In this document: positions 32,342 to 32,951 of the stretch, piece by piece
How the letters are laid out: every line of letters begins with the position of its first letter
How positions within the stretch are numbered: the first letter of the stretch is position 1
NCBI RefSeq assembly: GCF_001243895.1
Contig: NZ_LN851186.1
Coordinates: 553,401 to 586,351, forward strand
Reading direction: 5' to 3'
Length of the DNA: 32,951 nt
DNA from: Bacillus testis
Lineage (GTDB): Bacteria; Bacillota; Bacilli; Bacillales; DSM-1321
Position numbers and translations under genes: made by a program
The notes under the pieces: model-generated
Databases searched by the model: none
Seen by the model: the letters and a program-made list of their open reading frames with translations, nothing else
Told to the model about the DNA's origin: nothing

Positions 32342-32951
32342 ATGATGAACGTTCAAATGACGGTTGGTTCCCTATTGGAAAGGGCGGAAAAGCTTTATGG
32401 CAAGAAACAAGTCATATCGAGGACACACAGCGGTATCCAGCGTTTTACGTATAAAGAAACAGGCCAGCGAACGAGGCGGCTTGCCCATGCGCTTGAGAAG
32501 CTCGGCGTCGGGAAGGGAGACCGGGTAGGAACGCTTGCCTGGAATCATCACCGGCATCTAGAAGCATACTTTGCGGTTCCGGGAATAGGCGCAGTTCTGC
32601 ATACAATTAATATAAGGCTTTCGCCGGAACAGATTTCTTACATCATTAATCATGCTGAAGACCAAGTCCTCTTAGTTGATATCGATCTAGTCCCTCTTAT
32701 TGAAAAAATCCAGCCTACTCTTAAAACGGTTCACTCATATATTATTATGAGCGATGACAAGCTTCCTGATACAACCCTGTCGCCGGTTCACTCCTATGAA
32801 GATTTATTGAAAGAAAGCAATCCATCCCACCCTTTTGCTGCCGACATAGACGAAAACGATCCTGCCGGTATGTGTTATACTTCGGCAACCACTGGGAATC
32901 CTAAAGGGGTCGTTTATTCGCATCGCGCTATTGTCCTTCATTCCTATGCGC
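32342..32951 (+). CDS. Second acyl-CoA synthetase, N-terminal part (cut by window end)
   Basis: ATG 32342 (MMNVQMTVGSLLERAEKLYG) follows AAGGGGTAAGGA; an immediately following ATG is possible. About 203 codons are open to the window edge. The layout LGVGKGDRVGTLAWNHHRHL and GAVLHTINIRLSPEQISYII matches the medium/long-chain (AlkK-like) ligases. The P-loop reads YTSATTGNPKG, with Ala in place of the usual first Gly. It differs clearly from the preceding ligase, so this is not a tandem copy. The operon continues beyond the window. Confidence 0.9.
   Translation, partial: MMNVQMTVGSLLERAEKLYGKKQVISRTHSGIQRFTYKETGQRTRRLAHALEKLGVGKGDRVGTLAWNHHRHLEAYFAVPGIGAVLHTINIRLSPEQISYIINHAEDQVLLVDIDLVPLIEKIQPTLKTVHSYIIMSDDKLPDTTLSPVHSYEDLLKESNPSHPFAADIDENDPAGMCYTSATTGNPKGVVYSHRAIVLHSYA

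Noticed and set aside
32305..32390. Near-repeat of GGTTTCCCATTAGGAAAGGG as GGTTCCCTATTGGAAAGGGC
   Set aside because: Short, imperfect, and the second copy is coding sequence; probably chance similarity.

Overview
The window looks like a chromosomal segment of a Bacillaceae bacterium (Bacillus or a close genus). It has low-to-moderate GC, strong AGGAGG-type ribosome binding sites with frequent GTG/TTG starts, and a MoxR–DUF58–transglutaminase operon directly before guaA and then pbuG. That is the B. subtilis yeaC-yeaD-yebA-guaA-pbuG order, but here about 10 kb of accessory DNA separates guaA from pbuG.

Region 1 (1–5.8 kb) is the end of a Tad-like (TadE/TadG) surface or pilus locus. It holds the 3' part of a secreted-looking protein with 11-residue Gly-rich repeats and a C-terminal glycine-zipper hydrophobic stretch, four small membrane proteins in overlapping order, a TadE-like and a TadG-like pseudopilin, a strip of gene debris that includes a remnant copy of one of the membrane genes, and a von Willebrand A lipoprotein whose N-terminal part is out of frame. 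Region 2 (6–7.4 kb) is a single DUF5068-type lipoprotein with its own terminator.

Region 3 (7.5–14 kb) is core: yeaC, yeaD and yebA overlap by a few bases. The guaA promoter overlaps the yebA stop codon and drives a guanine-class purine riboswitch and guaA (GMP synthase). Region 4 (14–24.1 kb) is accessory: a large FokI-like endonuclease with no methyltransferase beside it, a secreted beta-propeller protein, a nosD-nosL-nosY-nosF cluster with no nosZ in view, and a second, convergent NosL-like lipoprotein with a His-rich tail. A 34-bp imperfect copy of an internal guaA segment lies downstream of the propeller gene, so the endonuclease–propeller block is flanked by a guaA direct repeat. This suggests, without proving, acquisition by insertion at guaA.

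Region 5 (24.3–26 kb) is pbuG, preceded by candidate PurR boxes, a SigA-type promoter containing a perfect inverted repeat, a second guanine riboswitch and a textbook terminator. guaA and pbuG are therefore both predicted to respond to guanine. Region 6 (26–28.2 kb) carries an IS1182-type remnant with both terminal repeats, a small membrane protein, a truncated IS3-type orfA and a histidine phosphatase. Region 7 (28.3 kb to the end) is a fatty-acid catabolic operon: acyl-CoA dehydrogenase, thiolase, an acyl-CoA ligase and the start of a second ligase cut by the window edge.

The least explained parts are the solitary FokI-like enzyme with its guaA-repeat context, and the Tad-linked repeat/glycine-zipper protein with its membrane-protein cassette and a decayed paralogue. 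All family assignments come from reading motifs; no database search was run.
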